Shown here: positions 34,777-43,785 of the stretch, piece by piece
Position numbering within the stretch: the first letter of the stretch is position 1
How the letters are laid out: each line of letters begins with the position of its first letter
Assembly: GCF_009796805.1 (NCBI RefSeq)
Contig: NZ_CP047029.1
Span: 310,001-374,000, forward strand
DNA length: 64,000 nt
Origin: Algibacter sp. L1A34
GTDB lineage: Bacteria; Bacteroidota; Bacteroidia; Flavobacteriales; Flavobacteriaceae
Direction of reading: 5' to 3'
Made by a program: the position numbers and the translations under genes
Notes under the pieces: model-generated
Seen by the model: the letters and a program-made list of their open reading frames with translations, nothing else
What the model was told of the DNA's origin: nothing
Database searches by the model: none

Positions 34777-35226
34777 ATGAAATTTAATTGGGGAACTGGA
34801 GTTGTATTAGCATTTATTGGCTTTATAACATTTATAATGTACTTTGTTATTAGTATGTTTTCGAGCGAAAATTTTAAAAATGACTTAGTTACAGAAGATT
34901 ATTATGGAGCAGAATTGCTGTACCAAAATGATATAAACAAAATTAAAAATTCGGAGCAATTAACAGAAAACGTTAGCTATTTACAAACCAGCGCGGGCTT
35001 AAAAATTGTTTTTCCTAAGGAATTTGATTCTAAAAAAATTACAGGAAAAGTGTTCCTATATAGACCATCTAACAAACAACTAGACTTTGAGACTTCTATT
35101 GTTTCACTGTCTGATTCTAATTTGCTCATACCTGACAAACGTTTGGTAGATGGTCGTTGGAACATTAAAATTGATTGGCAATATAAGGGAAATTCTTATC
35201 TATTTAAAGAATCTATAATTTATTAA
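34777..35226 (+). CDS. ccoH: FixH/CcoH family protein
   Basis: A 149-residue protein with one membrane helix (residues about 8-28, VVLAFIGFITFIMYFV), the family segment LVTEDYYGAELLYQ just after it, and a periplasmic beta-rich domain. CcoH contributes to cbb3 assembly, late copper or subunit insertion. It follows ccoG after a 201-bp gap filled by repeat copy B and is two bases from the SafE-like gene. Confidence 0.9.
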   Translation: MKFNWGTGVVLAFIGFITFIMYFVISMFSSENFKNDLVTEDYYGAELLYQNDINKIKNSEQLTENVSYLQTSAGLKIVFPKEFDSKKITGKVFLYRPSNKQLDFETSIVSLSDSNLLIPDKRLVDGRWNIKIDWQYKGNSYLFKESIIY

Positions 35227-35227
35227 C

Positions 35228-35929
35228 ATGCTTTTCTCGGCATTTATACTTGGCTTATTGGGTAGTTTTCACTGTGTGGGCATGTGTGGACCTATTGCTT
35301 TTATGCTTCCCGTTGACCGGAATAATGCGTTTAAAAAAGCAGTTCAGATTGGTGTTTATCACTTTGGCAGACTGCTTGCTTACAGTATAATTGGCCTTGT
35401 TTTTGGATTAATTGGCAAGAGTTTATTTTTGTTTGGGTTCCAACAACAGCTTTCTATTTTTATTGGTGTTTTAATGATTTTAGTGGTTTTAATTCCGCAG
35501 AAAATCTTTAATAAATATAATTTTTCGAAACCTATTTATCGACTTATTTCTAAAGTTAAATCTGCTTTAGGCTCTGCCATGAAGAAAAAAACGATGGATA
35601 CCTTTTTAACTATTGGTTTTTTGAATGGATTTTTACCTTGTGGCTTAGTTTATATGGCTGTTTTTGCTGCTATTGCAAGCGGAAACGCACTAAGTGGTAG
35701 TTTGTATATGGCTGTTTTTGGTTTAGGAACTATACCCTTAATGACTACGGCAATATATTTCTCACAATTTTTAAAGGGTGCTGCACGACAAAAAATACAG
35801 AAAGCTATTCCTGTTTTTATTGTAATTATTGGTCTTTTATTTATTATTCGAGGTTTAGGCTTGGGTATTCCGTACTTATCTCCTACTCCTGTTTATGATA
35901 TGGTTTCGTCTGGTATAGACTGCCATTAA
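35228..35929 (+). CDS. SafE/TauE-like membrane protein linked to cbb3 assembly
   Basis: A 233-residue protein with about six membrane helices of the sulfite exporter TauE/SafE superfamily. The first helix ends in the motif FHCVGMCGPI, found in the branch that lies next to ccoI/ccoG/ccoH genes and often proposed to handle copper. The start is one base after the ccoH stop, so the two are co-translated. True sulfite export is unlikely in this context; a metal-related role is inferred from position and the His/Cys/Met motif. Confidence 0.88.
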   Translation: MLFSAFILGLLGSFHCVGMCGPIAFMLPVDRNNAFKKAVQIGVYHFGRLLAYSIIGLVFGLIGKSLFLFGFQQQLSIFIGVLMILVVLIPQKIFNKYNFSKPIYRLISKVKSALGSAMKKKTMDTFLTIGFLNGFLPCGLVYMAVFAAIASGNALSGSLYMAVFGLGTIPLMTTAIYFSQFLKGAARQKIQKAIPVFIVIIGLLFIIRGLGLGIPYLSPTPVYDMVSSGIDCH

Positions 35930-35963
35930 CAATTATTTTTTATTTGAATTTCATATAAAAAAA

Positions 35964-36003
35964 TAATTTCGCCACCCTGAGTTTAATCAGAATGACGAAA
36001 TTA
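35964..36003. terminator. inverted repeat between convergent SafE-like and usp genes
   Basis: Outer arms TAATTTCG / CGAAATTA and inner arms CACCCTGA / TCAGAATG (imperfect) around TTTAA. Placed between two convergent genes, it could terminate both. The inner part resembles short CACCCTGA...TCAGAATGAC palindromes that recur in Bacteroidota genomes, so it may also be a dispersed repeat. Confidence 0.5.
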
Positions 36004-36026
36004 CATCCATTACAACAGAAAATCTT

Positions 36027-36863
36027 TTATTCCATCTTTATTGTTAGAACTGGTAAAGTAGAATGATTAACAACATCCTCTCCTACACTTCCTTGAAAGA
36101 AGTGAGCTAAACCTTTTCGTCCATGTGTTGGCATTACAATTAAGTCTGCTTTACTTTTATTAGAGAAATGTAAAATACCATCATCTACCGTATAATCGGA
36201 AACGAAACGTAAATCTTCTAAGTGGTTTAAGCTTCTATCGGCTTTAGTAAAAAAGTGAACTGCCTTTTTCTCTAATTCCGTAGTACTTTGAAATCTCTCG
36301 TTTGGCAAATTAACATGTACTAAATATATTTTAGAAGCAACATCTTGAAACATCTTACGAGTATTTATGTAAGACTGTATAGATTCTTCTTCTAAATCTG
36401 TTGCAAGCACAATAACATCGAAATTAACATCTACAACATTATTCTTTACTATTAAAACAGGTATTTCGGAATTTCTAACCACACGCTCAGTATTAGATCC
36501 AATAAACATTTCTTGGATTCCACTTGAGCCATGAGAACCCATAATTATAATATCGACATTATTCTCTTTGGCAACATCATTAACTTCACTAAATACCTTA
36601 AAATGCTTTATTATAGGAGTTACATTCACTCCTTTTAAATAATCTTTATCTAAGAAATCTTTAAACTTTTTTTCTGCTAATTTCATAAAAAAAACAGCTT
36701 GTTGTCCTAACAGCTCATCTGAGGCAGTTAGTGCAACTGTAGACATTTCTAGCATATGTAAAACAAGCACCTCTGCGTCATGTTTTTTTGCTAATGTAGC
36801 TGCGGTTTTTAAAGCATATTCTGAATGTTCTGAAAAATCGATGGGTACAATAATTTTTTTCAT
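36027..36863 (-). CDS. universal stress protein, two UspA domains
   Basis: A 278-residue tandem UspA protein. Domain 1 begins MKKIIVPIDFSEHSEYALK and has MGSHGSSGIQEMFIGSNTE. Domain 2 ends with MPTHGRKGLAHFFQGSVGED, so both domains keep the nucleotide-binding loop, unlike the paralogue at 23645-24484. It lies between the cco run and hemN, suggesting a role in low-oxygen or energy stress. No Fnr-like palindrome is found upstream, so its regulation may differ. Confidence 0.92.
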   Translation of the reverse strand: MKKIIVPIDFSEHSEYALKTAATLAKKHDAEVLVLHMLEMSTVALTASDELLGQQAVFFMKLAEKKFKDFLDKDYLKGVNVTPIIKHFKVFSEVNDVAKENNVDIIIMGSHGSSGIQEMFIGSNTERVVRNSEIPVLIVKNNVVDVNFDVIVLATDLEEESIQSYINTRKMFQDVASKIYLVHVNLPNERFQSTTELEKKAVHFFTKADRSLNHLEDLRFVSDYTVDDGILHFSNKSKADLIVMPTHGRKGLAHFFQGSVGEDVVNHSTLPVLTIKME

Positions 36864-36941
36864 TTTTTTTCTTTTTAAGTTGTTGTTAGATTTAAGGGAA
36901 ATTACAGCTTACTAAATTATTAAAATAATTGGATTAAACTA

Positions 36942-38306
36942 TTAAACCGTCATAGAAAATAATTGTGTATCGGGTTGTTTACGCTGCAGCAACAAATCGA
37001 AAGCCATACAGATGTTTCTAACAAATGGTTGTCCTTTTTCGGTAACCTCAATACTATTCTTGTCTATTGTTAATAAACCGTCCTGCTCCATTTCTTTTAA
37101 GCGAACTAAGACATCCGGCAACTCTGGAAAGCGAAGTTCTTCATTCATCCAACTTGTTTTAAAACGACACATTAAATTAAGAATGTGTTGCCTTATTACT
37201 AAATCTTCTTCATTTAAAATATGCCCTCTATAAACGGGTATAATATTATCTTCTAATAAATTATAATAACTCTCTAGGCCTTTAACGTTTTGTGAAAACC
37301 CATACCAACTATCACTTATAGAAGAAACCCCTAAACCTATCATAGCCTGCGTTTTAGAAGCGGTATACCCCATGAAGTTACGGTGTAAATTACCGTTTTC
37401 CATAGATTTAAAAAGGCTGTCTGTTTTTAATGCAAAATGGTCCATACCAATTTCATTATAACCTACTTCGGCAAGTAATTGTTTTCCTAACTCGTATTGT
37501 TTTCTTTTTAATTCTGGTGCTGGTAAATCTTGATCGTTAAAACCTCGTTGACCATTACCTTTTATCCATGGCACATGCGCATAACTGTAAAACGCCAATC
37601 GATCTGGCAATAGCTCCTTTGTTTTTAAGATTGTAGATTTAACATGATCTATAGTCTGAAATGGTAAACCGAAAATAATATCATGACCAACAGAGGTGTA
37701 ACCAACTTCTCTAGCCAATTCTGTAGCACGCTTTACGTTTTCAAAAGGTTGAATACGATGAATGGCTTTCTGAACGGTTTCGTTGTAATCTTGCACTCCA
37801 TAACTTACTCGTCTAAATCCAACATCAAAAAGAGCTTGTAAATGTTCACGAGTGGTATTATTAGGATGTCCCTCAAAGCTAAATTCGTAATTATCGGCTA
37901 AAACAGATCGTTTTATAATACCGTTAATTAATAGTTTTAAATGTTCTGGACTAAAAAATGTTGGTGTTCCACCTCCAAGGTGTAATTCCTTAATAATTGG
38001 TTTTTCATCGAACAACTCTAAATATAAATCCCACTCTCTTAAAACTGCATTTATGTATGGAGACTCTACACTGTGTTGTTTAGTAATACGCTTATTACAA
38101 CCACAAAATGTACATAAACTTTCGCAAAAAGGAAGATGAATATAAAGGCTAATACCTTCTTTGGAATTACTTTCCTTAAAAGATTGTATTAACGATTGTT
38201 TCCATTGGTTTAATGAAAAAGTCTCATTATTCCAATAGGGAACAGTTGGATAACTCGTATATCGAGGTCCAGAAATATTATATTTATCAACTAATGAATT
38301 ATTCAT
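36942..38306 (-). CDS. hemN: oxygen-independent coproporphyrinogen III oxidase
   Basis: A 454-residue radical SAM enzyme that converts coproporphyrinogen III to protoporphyrinogen IX without O2. The cluster motif is FCESLCTFCGC near residue 62, followed by the SAM-binding GGGTPTFF and a C-terminal HemN domain (GHILNEEDLVIRQHILNL). I place the start at the ATG at 38306 rather than 38315 because the -7 box TAATTTTG at 38324-38331 would leave almost no leader for the upstream codon. The Fnr-like palindrome at 38354-38367 fits anaerobic induction. It supplies haem for the cbb3 cytochromes when oxygen is low. Confidence 0.95.
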   Translation of the reverse strand: MNNSLVDKYNISGPRYTSYPTVPYWNNETFSLNQWKQSLIQSFKESNSKEGISLYIHLPFCESLCTFCGCNKRITKQHSVESPYINAVLREWDLYLELFDEKPIIKELHLGGGTPTFFSPEHLKLLINGIIKRSVLADNYEFSFEGHPNNTTREHLQALFDVGFRRVSYGVQDYNETVQKAIHRIQPFENVKRATELAREVGYTSVGHDIIFGLPFQTIDHVKSTILKTKELLPDRLAFYSYAHVPWIKGNGQRGFNDQDLPAPELKRKQYELGKQLLAEVGYNEIGMDHFALKTDSLFKSMENGNLHRNFMGYTASKTQAMIGLGVSSISDSWYGFSQNVKGLESYYNLLEDNIIPVYRGHILNEEDLVIRQHILNLMCRFKTSWMNEELRFPELPDVLVRLKEMEQDGLLTIDKNSIEVTEKGQPFVRNICMAFDLLLQRKQPDTQLFSMTV

Positions 38307-38323
38307 GCTTAACATTTAATATT

Positions 38324-38331
38324 CAAAATTA
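38324..38331 (-). promoter_or_regulatory. -7 box TAATTTTG of hemN
   Basis: Exact TAnnTTTG match on the minus strand; its last G (38324) is 36.5 bp from the centre of the palindrome at 38354-38367. Confidence 0.72.
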
Positions 38332-38353
38332 TAGGAATCCTTTCGTTAAATAT

Positions 38354-38367
38354 ATGATATATATCAT
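38354..38367. promoter_or_regulatory. Fnr/FixK-like site between hemN and the YceI gene
   Basis: ATGATATATATCAT, a perfect palindrome. It has the standard spacing to the hemN box. Toward the YceI gene the nearest box, TATTATTG at 38388-38395, has one mismatch and is 34.5 bp away, so control of that gene is less certain. Confidence 0.75.
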
Positions 38368-38431
38368 GCCTAATCTTGCATGTCATTTATTATTGCCTTA
38401 ACTTTCGACTAAATAAAAAAAGCATAAAAAA

Positions 38432-39061
38432 ATGAAAAAAATAAGTATTCTATTCTTTGCATTAGCTATCAGTTTAACCTCTTGCAAAAACGACAAAAAA
38501 GAAACTAAAACTGAAACAACAGAAGATGTTGTAACTGCAGTAAAATATGTTATTAAGCCTGAAGCAACTTCAGTAAAATGGACTGCTTATAAAACTACAG
38601 AAAAGAAGCCTGTTGGAGGAGAATTTAAAATTGTAAATTTTGAAGAAAAAACTGGATCTACTCCAGAAGAAGCTTTAAATGATTTAGAATTTTCTATTCC
38701 TATTAGTAGTCTCTTTACAAATGATGCTACCAACACTCGTGATGCTAAGATTATGACTTCGTTTTTCGGAGCAATGCTAGATACAGAATTTTTAACAGGA
38801 ACCATTAATCATACAGATGGTTCGTACTCTGCAACAATTACAATGAATGGTGTGACTACCAATTTACCTCTAGACATTAAAATTACTGAAGGACGACGTG
38901 TAGTAATGACAGGTGTTATGAATTTAAAAGATTGGGATGCACTTGGAGCTTTAGAATCGCTTAACAAAGTTTGTTTCGATTTACATAAAGGTGCAGATGG
39001 TGTTAGTAAAACATGGGAAGATGTTGCTATTGAAGTTAATACCTTTCTAGGCGAAAATTAA
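38432..39061 (+). CDS. YceI family lipoprotein
   Basis: A 209-residue exported lipoprotein. The signal peptide ends in the lipobox SLTSC at Cys18. The remainder is a YceI domain (lipocalin-like barrel that binds isoprenoid-type lipids): starts YVIKPEATSVKWTAYK, then DLEFSIPISSLFTND and a C-terminal WEDVAIEVNTF. It is divergent from hemN across an Fnr-like palindrome, so it may share low-oxygen control. A second YceI lipoprotein at 59079-59738 is more typical of the family. The ligand is unknown. Confidence 0.85.
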   Translation: MKKISILFFALAISLTSCKNDKKETKTETTEDVVTAVKYVIKPEATSVKWTAYKTTEKKPVGGEFKIVNFEEKTGSTPEEALNDLEFSIPISSLFTNDATNTRDAKIMTSFFGAMLDTEFLTGTINHTDGSYSATITMNGVTTNLPLDIKITEGRRVVMTGVMNLKDWDALGALESLNKVCFDLHKGADGVSKTWEDVAIEVNTFLGEN

Positions 39062-39108
39062 ACCATTTCCATTTTTTAAAGATTTACAATTACAAAAAAA
39101 GATAAATT

Positions 39109-39135
39109 AAGCTACTTTAACGAGTAGCTTTTTTA
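39109..39135 (+). terminator. intrinsic terminator after the YceI gene
   Basis: Stem AAGCTACT / AGTAGCTT with loop TTAACG, then T-rich tail, 48 bp beyond the stop. Confidence 0.75.
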
Positions 39136-39166
39136 CTTTTACAACATAAAACAAAAGTTTTTAGAA

Positions 39167-40339
39167 ATGAACCCATCGGCTTCAGGTTGGATTAATAAAC
39201 TGTTAACAGATGTTAGCAAGAAGGACTCTTTATTTAATTTAGATAAAGAATCTTTTTACGATTCATTACGAGATTCTGGTTTTATCTACGGAAGTAACTT
39301 AGAGGTTGTAGAAAATACTTTTGACGCCAAAAACCTCACAGAAGATGAGCTTTGCAAAGCAAATTTATGCCTAGCCTTTTTATATACATATAAAAAATCT
39401 GATTCTGAAACAGAATTTGTTAATAGCGTAATAGGTTTCTACACAGCTATAAAAGAATTGAAAACTTCTTTTTTTCAAGATTTATTAGGAGGAAAAAAGT
39501 CGAGCGAACAACTAGAGAATATAATAAATAAACGCGTCCAAATAGATGCGAATATTTTAACAAAAAACTTCAACTACTTTATAATAAACGCATTGCTCTA
39601 CATCGACGTCCTGGCATACCAAACGTATTTAAAAAACGAAACTATTTCAATTGAGTATTTAAAAAATTTAGAAGCAGCAATTACCTCTATTACTTTAGAA
39701 GTGTTAAACGCTAAAGCAACAAAGAATAAATATGATGAAAGTTTAATTAAATTATTTGAATCTTCGCTACGCTACCAAAACGATAAACTAATTGATTATG
39801 CCACAGCTGTAGCTATGGTACAAACAACTAAAGAAGCTTATTACATCTTAGATATTGCTTGCATGGCATCCTGGAGCGATGCTATTATAGATGAAAAAGA
39901 ATATCAATTTTTAGTAAAACTCGGGTACGATTTAAACTTAAGTAGCGACCGAATTCAGCTATCCATTCAAACTGTTAACGCCTTTTACACTGCAAATAAA
40001 AATAATATTGCACTTTTAAGTTCTAAAAACATTGCGCATAGTTTTTACGATAATTCTAGCAAAATAGTGCACAAACTTATTACTAGAAACAGTAAACGTT
40101 TGTATCGAGAATTGATAGATAGTAAGGAACTCATGATTTTACTAACACAATCTACCGTTAGAGATTTAACTAAAGAAGAGCAGAAAAAAGTAACCGATCA
40201 ATTATTAGATATTTTTAAATCCATTCCTAGTTTGGCCATTTTTCTATTACCTGGAGGCGCTATTTTATTGCCTTTGGTTATAAAATTTATTCCAAAATTA
40301 TTACCTTCTGCTTTTGATGAGAATAGGATAAAAAAATAA
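39167..40339 (+). CDS. LETM1-related protein of unknown function
   Basis: A 390-residue protein. Most of it is helical with no signal peptide; the middle part (DIACMASWSDAIIDEKEY, about 225-245) recalls TerB-like domains. The last 50 residues include a hydrophobic segment SLAIFLLPGGAILLPLVIKF followed by IPKLLPSAF, the motif shared with the LETM1 family of mitochondrial ion-exchange proteins. Flavobacteriia carry such proteins, sometimes labelled biofilm-associated. Function is not known. It is a single gene between the YceI and PLP decarboxylase genes. Confidence 0.65.
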   Translation: MNPSASGWINKLLTDVSKKDSLFNLDKESFYDSLRDSGFIYGSNLEVVENTFDAKNLTEDELCKANLCLAFLYTYKKSDSETEFVNSVIGFYTAIKELKTSFFQDLLGGKKSSEQLENIINKRVQIDANILTKNFNYFIINALLYIDVLAYQTYLKNETISIEYLKNLEAAITSITLEVLNAKATKNKYDESLIKLFESSLRYQNDKLIDYATAVAMVQTTKEAYYILDIACMASWSDAIIDEKEYQFLVKLGYDLNLSSDRIQLSIQTVNAFYTANKNNIALLSSKNIAHSFYDNSSKIVHKLITRNSKRLYRELIDSKELMILLTQSTVRDLTKEEQKKVTDQLLDIFKSIPSLAIFLLPGGAILLPLVIKFIPKLLPSAFDENRIKK

Positions 40340-40414
40340 TACTTTTATCTTATATCAATTTATAACATTATGGAGTAAACTGGTCTGAATTACTTCAACT
40401 AAAACTAAAAAACC

Positions 40415-41866
40415 ATGTCGAATTCAATAAACGATAATGAATCTTTAGATCCAGAAAACTGGGAAGAATCGAAAGCCTTAATGCATAAAATGGTTGATGA
40501 TGCTTTCGATTACGTAAAAAACGTAAGAGATCGAAAAATTTGGCAAGATATGCCAGAATCGGTTTTAGAACAATTTAAAACCGATTTACCCAAAGCACCT
40601 AGCAAAGCAGAATCTGTTTATGAGGACTTACAAGAAAACGTATTACCCTACCCTATGGGGAATATCCACCCGAGATTTTGGGCTTGGTATATGGGAAATG
40701 GAACCATTTCTGGTGTTATGGGCGATTTTTGGGCCTCTATTATAAACCCTAATTTAGGTGGAGGAAACCATGCAGGACACCAAGTTGAATTACAAGTTAT
40801 TAATTGGATAAAAGAAATTATTGAATTCCCTAAAACCGCTAGTGGCCTTTTAGTTAGTGGTGGTTCTATGGCAAATTTTGCAGGTCTTGCCGTTGCCCGA
40901 AACGTAAAAGCAGGTTACGATATTAGAAAAGAAGGTCTAAAAGAAAATAATCTTGTCTTTTATGGTTCTTCGGAAGTACATAGTTGCAACACAAAAGCGA
41001 TAGAACTTCTAGGTTTAGGCACAAAAAGCCTTAAAAAAATTGAAGTTAACGACGATTATACTATAAATATTGACGCTCTAAAAGAACAAATAAAAACGGA
41101 TAAAGCCAACGGATTAAAACCTGTTTGCGTTATAGGCACATCGGGAACTGTAAACACTGGTGCTATAGACAATCTAAATGCCATTGCAGATATATGCAAA
41201 GCTGAAAATTTATGGTTTCATGTTGATGGAGCAATTGGAGCTATTGCCATGCTTTCTGATATTGTAAAACCTCAACTTAAAGGTATTGAACGTGCAGATT
41301 CGGTTGCTTTAGATTTACACAAATGGTTGCACATGCCTTTTGAGGCCGGTTGCGTACTTGTAAAAGACAGCAAAGAACATAAAGATACATTTTCTTTAAT
41401 TCCAGAATATTTAGCTAAAAACACTCGCGGATTGGCTTCTGGAGAGAATTGGTTTAGCGAATATGGCTTGCAACTATCAAGACGCTTTAGAGCTTTAAAA
41501 GTTTGGATGTCTCTTAAAGAACACGGCAGTGAAAAATTTGGCAGAATGATTACTAAAAATGTAAACCAAGCCTTTTATTTAAAAGATTTAATAAACAAAC
41601 ACCAAGATTTAGAATTACTCGCTCCCATTGGTTTAGATATTGTATGTTTTAGATACAAACCTAAAAATCTAAGTTTAGAAGATTTAAATGCTTTAAACAA
41701 AGAAATTAAACTTCAGCTTGAAGAACGCGCCATTGCATTACCAGGCTACACAACGCTAAAAGGAATGTACTGCATCCGTTGTGCTATTTCGAGTCATCGT
41801 GTAACCAACGCGGATTTTGATGTTTTAATTACTGAAGTTTTAAATATTGGGAGAGAGATAATTTAA
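40415..41866 (+). CDS. group II PLP-dependent decarboxylase
   Basis: A 483-residue fold-I PLP enzyme of the DDC/glutamate decarboxylase group. The N-terminal NIHPRFWAWYMG and GLLVSGGSMANFAGL segments, the Asp-Ala pocket WFHVDGAIGAIA and the PLP lysine in ALDLHKWLHMPFE are intact. Enzymes of this group decarboxylate aromatic amino acids, glutamate, aspartate or diaminobutyrate. The substrate cannot be fixed from the sequence, and no neighbour points to a pathway. Confidence 0.88.
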   Translation: MSNSINDNESLDPENWEESKALMHKMVDDAFDYVKNVRDRKIWQDMPESVLEQFKTDLPKAPSKAESVYEDLQENVLPYPMGNIHPRFWAWYMGNGTISGVMGDFWASIINPNLGGGNHAGHQVELQVINWIKEIIEFPKTASGLLVSGGSMANFAGLAVARNVKAGYDIRKEGLKENNLVFYGSSEVHSCNTKAIELLGLGTKSLKKIEVNDDYTINIDALKEQIKTDKANGLKPVCVIGTSGTVNTGAIDNLNAIADICKAENLWFHVDGAIGAIAMLSDIVKPQLKGIERADSVALDLHKWLHMPFEAGCVLVKDSKEHKDTFSLIPEYLAKNTRGLASGENWFSEYGLQLSRRFRALKVWMSLKEHGSEKFGRMITKNVNQAFYLKDLINKHQDLELLAPIGLDIVCFRYKPKNLSLEDLNALNKEIKLQLEERAIALPGYTTLKGMYCIRCAISSHRVTNADFDVLITEVLNIGREII

Positions 41867-41940
41867 TATAGTAAAGTTAATTTTGATAAGCCTAATGAGT
41901 ATTTATAGTTGGGCTCCATTTACTCATAATCGCTAAAAAA

Positions 41941-42408
41941 GTGAAAATTAAAAAAAAGTCATTATTAATTATAAGTGGAATTATTCTAATCGGATTTTTC
42001 TTTTATTATTTAGGTTGGTCTCTATCACCCGGAAGCTATTCAAGAGCCGAAACATACGAATTTAATATTTCTGAAGAAACCCTTATTGAAATAATAAACG
42101 AGGTAAAAACGGAAAACAAGGAACTTGATGCGAAAACTTATTTTGAAGATTACAAAAACAAACATTGGCACTTTTTTTACTTCCAATATCTAGACAAAAA
42201 TCAAATAATCCATACTTGGTCTAGACCGAAGAATAAAACAACCACCACATTTGCCTTTGTTGCATATAAAAGTAGGAATGATGTTGGAAACTGGATTTCA
42301 GCCAATAAATATTTTTGGTGGTGGAAAAACTCAGAAGCAAAAAACGAATTTGAAACAAGGATATTAAAGAAAATTGAAGACAAAATAAAAAAATCTATTT
42401 TGCGCTAA
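41941..42408 (+). CDS. membrane-anchored protein of unknown function
   Basis: A 155-residue protein with a GTG start, a basic N-terminus (KIKKKS) and one hydrophobic segment (LLIISGIILIGFFFYYLG). The exported remainder is rich in aromatic and charged residues (NKHWHFFYFQYLDKN, KYFWWWKN). No family is recognised. The hydrophobic start without a Cys or clear cleavage site suggests an anchored protein. The 191 bp that follow hold only the upstream region of the lpxD-like gene. Confidence 0.55.
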   Translation: MKIKKKSLLIISGIILIGFFFYYLGWSLSPGSYSRAETYEFNISEETLIEIINEVKTENKELDAKTYFEDYKNKHWHFFYFQYLDKNQIIHTWSRPKNKTTTTFAFVAYKSRNDVGNWISANKYFWWWKNSEAKNEFETRILKKIEDKIKKSILR

Positions 42409-42599
42409 TATGTTTTTTTTGAATTCCCTTGCGAAAATCCTTCGCTAACAAAAACGCAACGATCCAGAGACAAAGCGATTAAAGCATAAATTTCTATCCA
42501 CATTCAAACATAACGACTTACAATATCAAAGATATTTAACTAAATCACAATCATTTTTATTTTTTTTGTTAGTTTTACGAAAACTAATTACAAATAAAT

Positions 42600-43595
42600 T
42601 TGAAGACATCATATACTATTGAGGAAATTAACGACGTATTACAAGGCGAACTAATTGGCCATACTACGCAAAAAATTAATGGACCAGAACAATTACAAAA
42701 TGCAAATAATAACCATATCACTTTCGTTGGAAGTGTAAAATATGTTAAGTTTTGGGCCGACTCAAAAGCATGCGCCGCTGTAGTAAACGATAATTTAAAA
42801 ATTGAACCAGGAGAAAATCGCGCGATAATTAAAGTGAAAAATGCCGATTTAGCTATGGCAAAAATATTGGAACTTTACAACCAACCAGCTCCAGTATTTG
42901 ATACAGATATTCACCCAACGGCCGTTATACATGAAACAGCATCAATAGGAAGCGGTTGTAAAATTGGTGCAAATTGCTATGTTGGTAAAGATGTAGAATT
43001 AGGTAACGAGGTTATTTTATATCCAAATGTTTGTGTTTTTGATGAAACCATTATTGGTGATAAAACCATAGTTTGGTCGGGAACCGTAATTCGTGAGCGC
43101 TGCATTATTGGTAGTAATTGTATTTTCCATACCAATGTTAGCATTGGTGCCGACGGATTTGGTTATAGACCAAGTGATGATGGTAGAGGTTTAGTTAAAA
43201 TACCACAAATAGGAAACGTAATTATTGGTCATTTTGTTGAAATTGGAGCTAACTCTTGCGTAGATAGAGCCAAATTTAGCTCAACTATTATTGGTGATGG
43301 CTGCAAAATTGACAACCTCGTACAAGTTGCTCATAATAGTGTTATGGGACGTTCTTGTATTATGGCAGGACATAGCGGACTTGCAGGTTCTGTTACTTTA
43401 GGCGATGGTGTTATTATTGGCGGAAGCGCATCTATAAAAGACCATACAAAAATAGATTCTGGTGCAACAGTTGGTGCCGGATCTGGAGTTATGAACGATG
43501 TAAAAGCTGGGCAAACCGTTTTGGGTTATCCTGCGCAAGATGCTCGTGATATGCTAAAACAATGGGTTGCTATGCGTAGATTGGTTAAGAAATAG
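42600..43595 (+). CDS. lpxD: UDP-3-O-acylglucosamine N-acyltransferase (LpxD-like)
   Basis: A 331-residue left-handed beta-helix acyltransferase. The N-terminal uridine-binding domain (about 1-100, TFVGSVKYVKFWADSKA) is followed by hexapeptide repeats (IGSGCKIGANCYVGKDVELG and on) with the catalytic His in LVQVAHNSVMG. LpxD adds the second acyl chain in lipid A synthesis. The start is a TTG at 42600, in frame with the usual N-terminus; no ATG is available. It stands away from lpxA/lpxC, so it could be a second LpxD paralogue. Confidence 0.87.
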   Translation: MKTSYTIEEINDVLQGELIGHTTQKINGPEQLQNANNNHITFVGSVKYVKFWADSKACAAVVNDNLKIEPGENRAIIKVKNADLAMAKILELYNQPAPVFDTDIHPTAVIHETASIGSGCKIGANCYVGKDVELGNEVILYPNVCVFDETIIGDKTIVWSGTVIRERCIIGSNCIFHTNVSIGADGFGYRPSDDGRGLVKIPQIGNVIIGHFVEIGANSCVDRAKFSSTIIGDGCKIDNLVQVAHNSVMGRSCIMAGHSGLAGSVTLGDGVIIGGSASIKDHTKIDSGATVGAGSGVMNDVKAGQTVLGYPAQDARDMLKQWVAMRRLVKK

Positions 43596-43754
43596 AATGG
43601 ATGTATTATTTACAATCCATTAATTACGTAACACACTAAAAAACGAATTCCTTTACTATAATATAAATTAAAAAACACGCTGAACACCTTGCCTAGACAC
43701 AAATGGCGTAAAAATGACGTATTAAAGTCGTTACATAAATGATAGAAAGCAGAA

Positions 43755-43762
43755 TACTTTTG
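43755..43762 (+). promoter_or_regulatory. -7 box TACTTTTG of the XRE-type gene
   Basis: Exact TAnnTTTG match 23 bp upstream of the ATG at 43786. The rest of 43596-43754 shows nothing I recognise. Confidence 0.45.
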
Positions 43763-43785
43763 TTTCAAATTAATAGGATATAAAA

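Noticed and set aside
35964-36003. Fnr-like site upstream of the second usp
   Set aside because: The inverted repeat lies downstream of usp (minus strand) and lacks the ATGAY-N4-RTCAT pattern; it is a terminator or repeat.
38388-38395. TATTATTG as an Fnr-controlled promoter of the YceI gene
   Set aside because: It has a mismatch in the conserved TTTG and the spacing to the palindrome is 34.5 bp instead of 36.5, so I do not count it among the four matching promoters.
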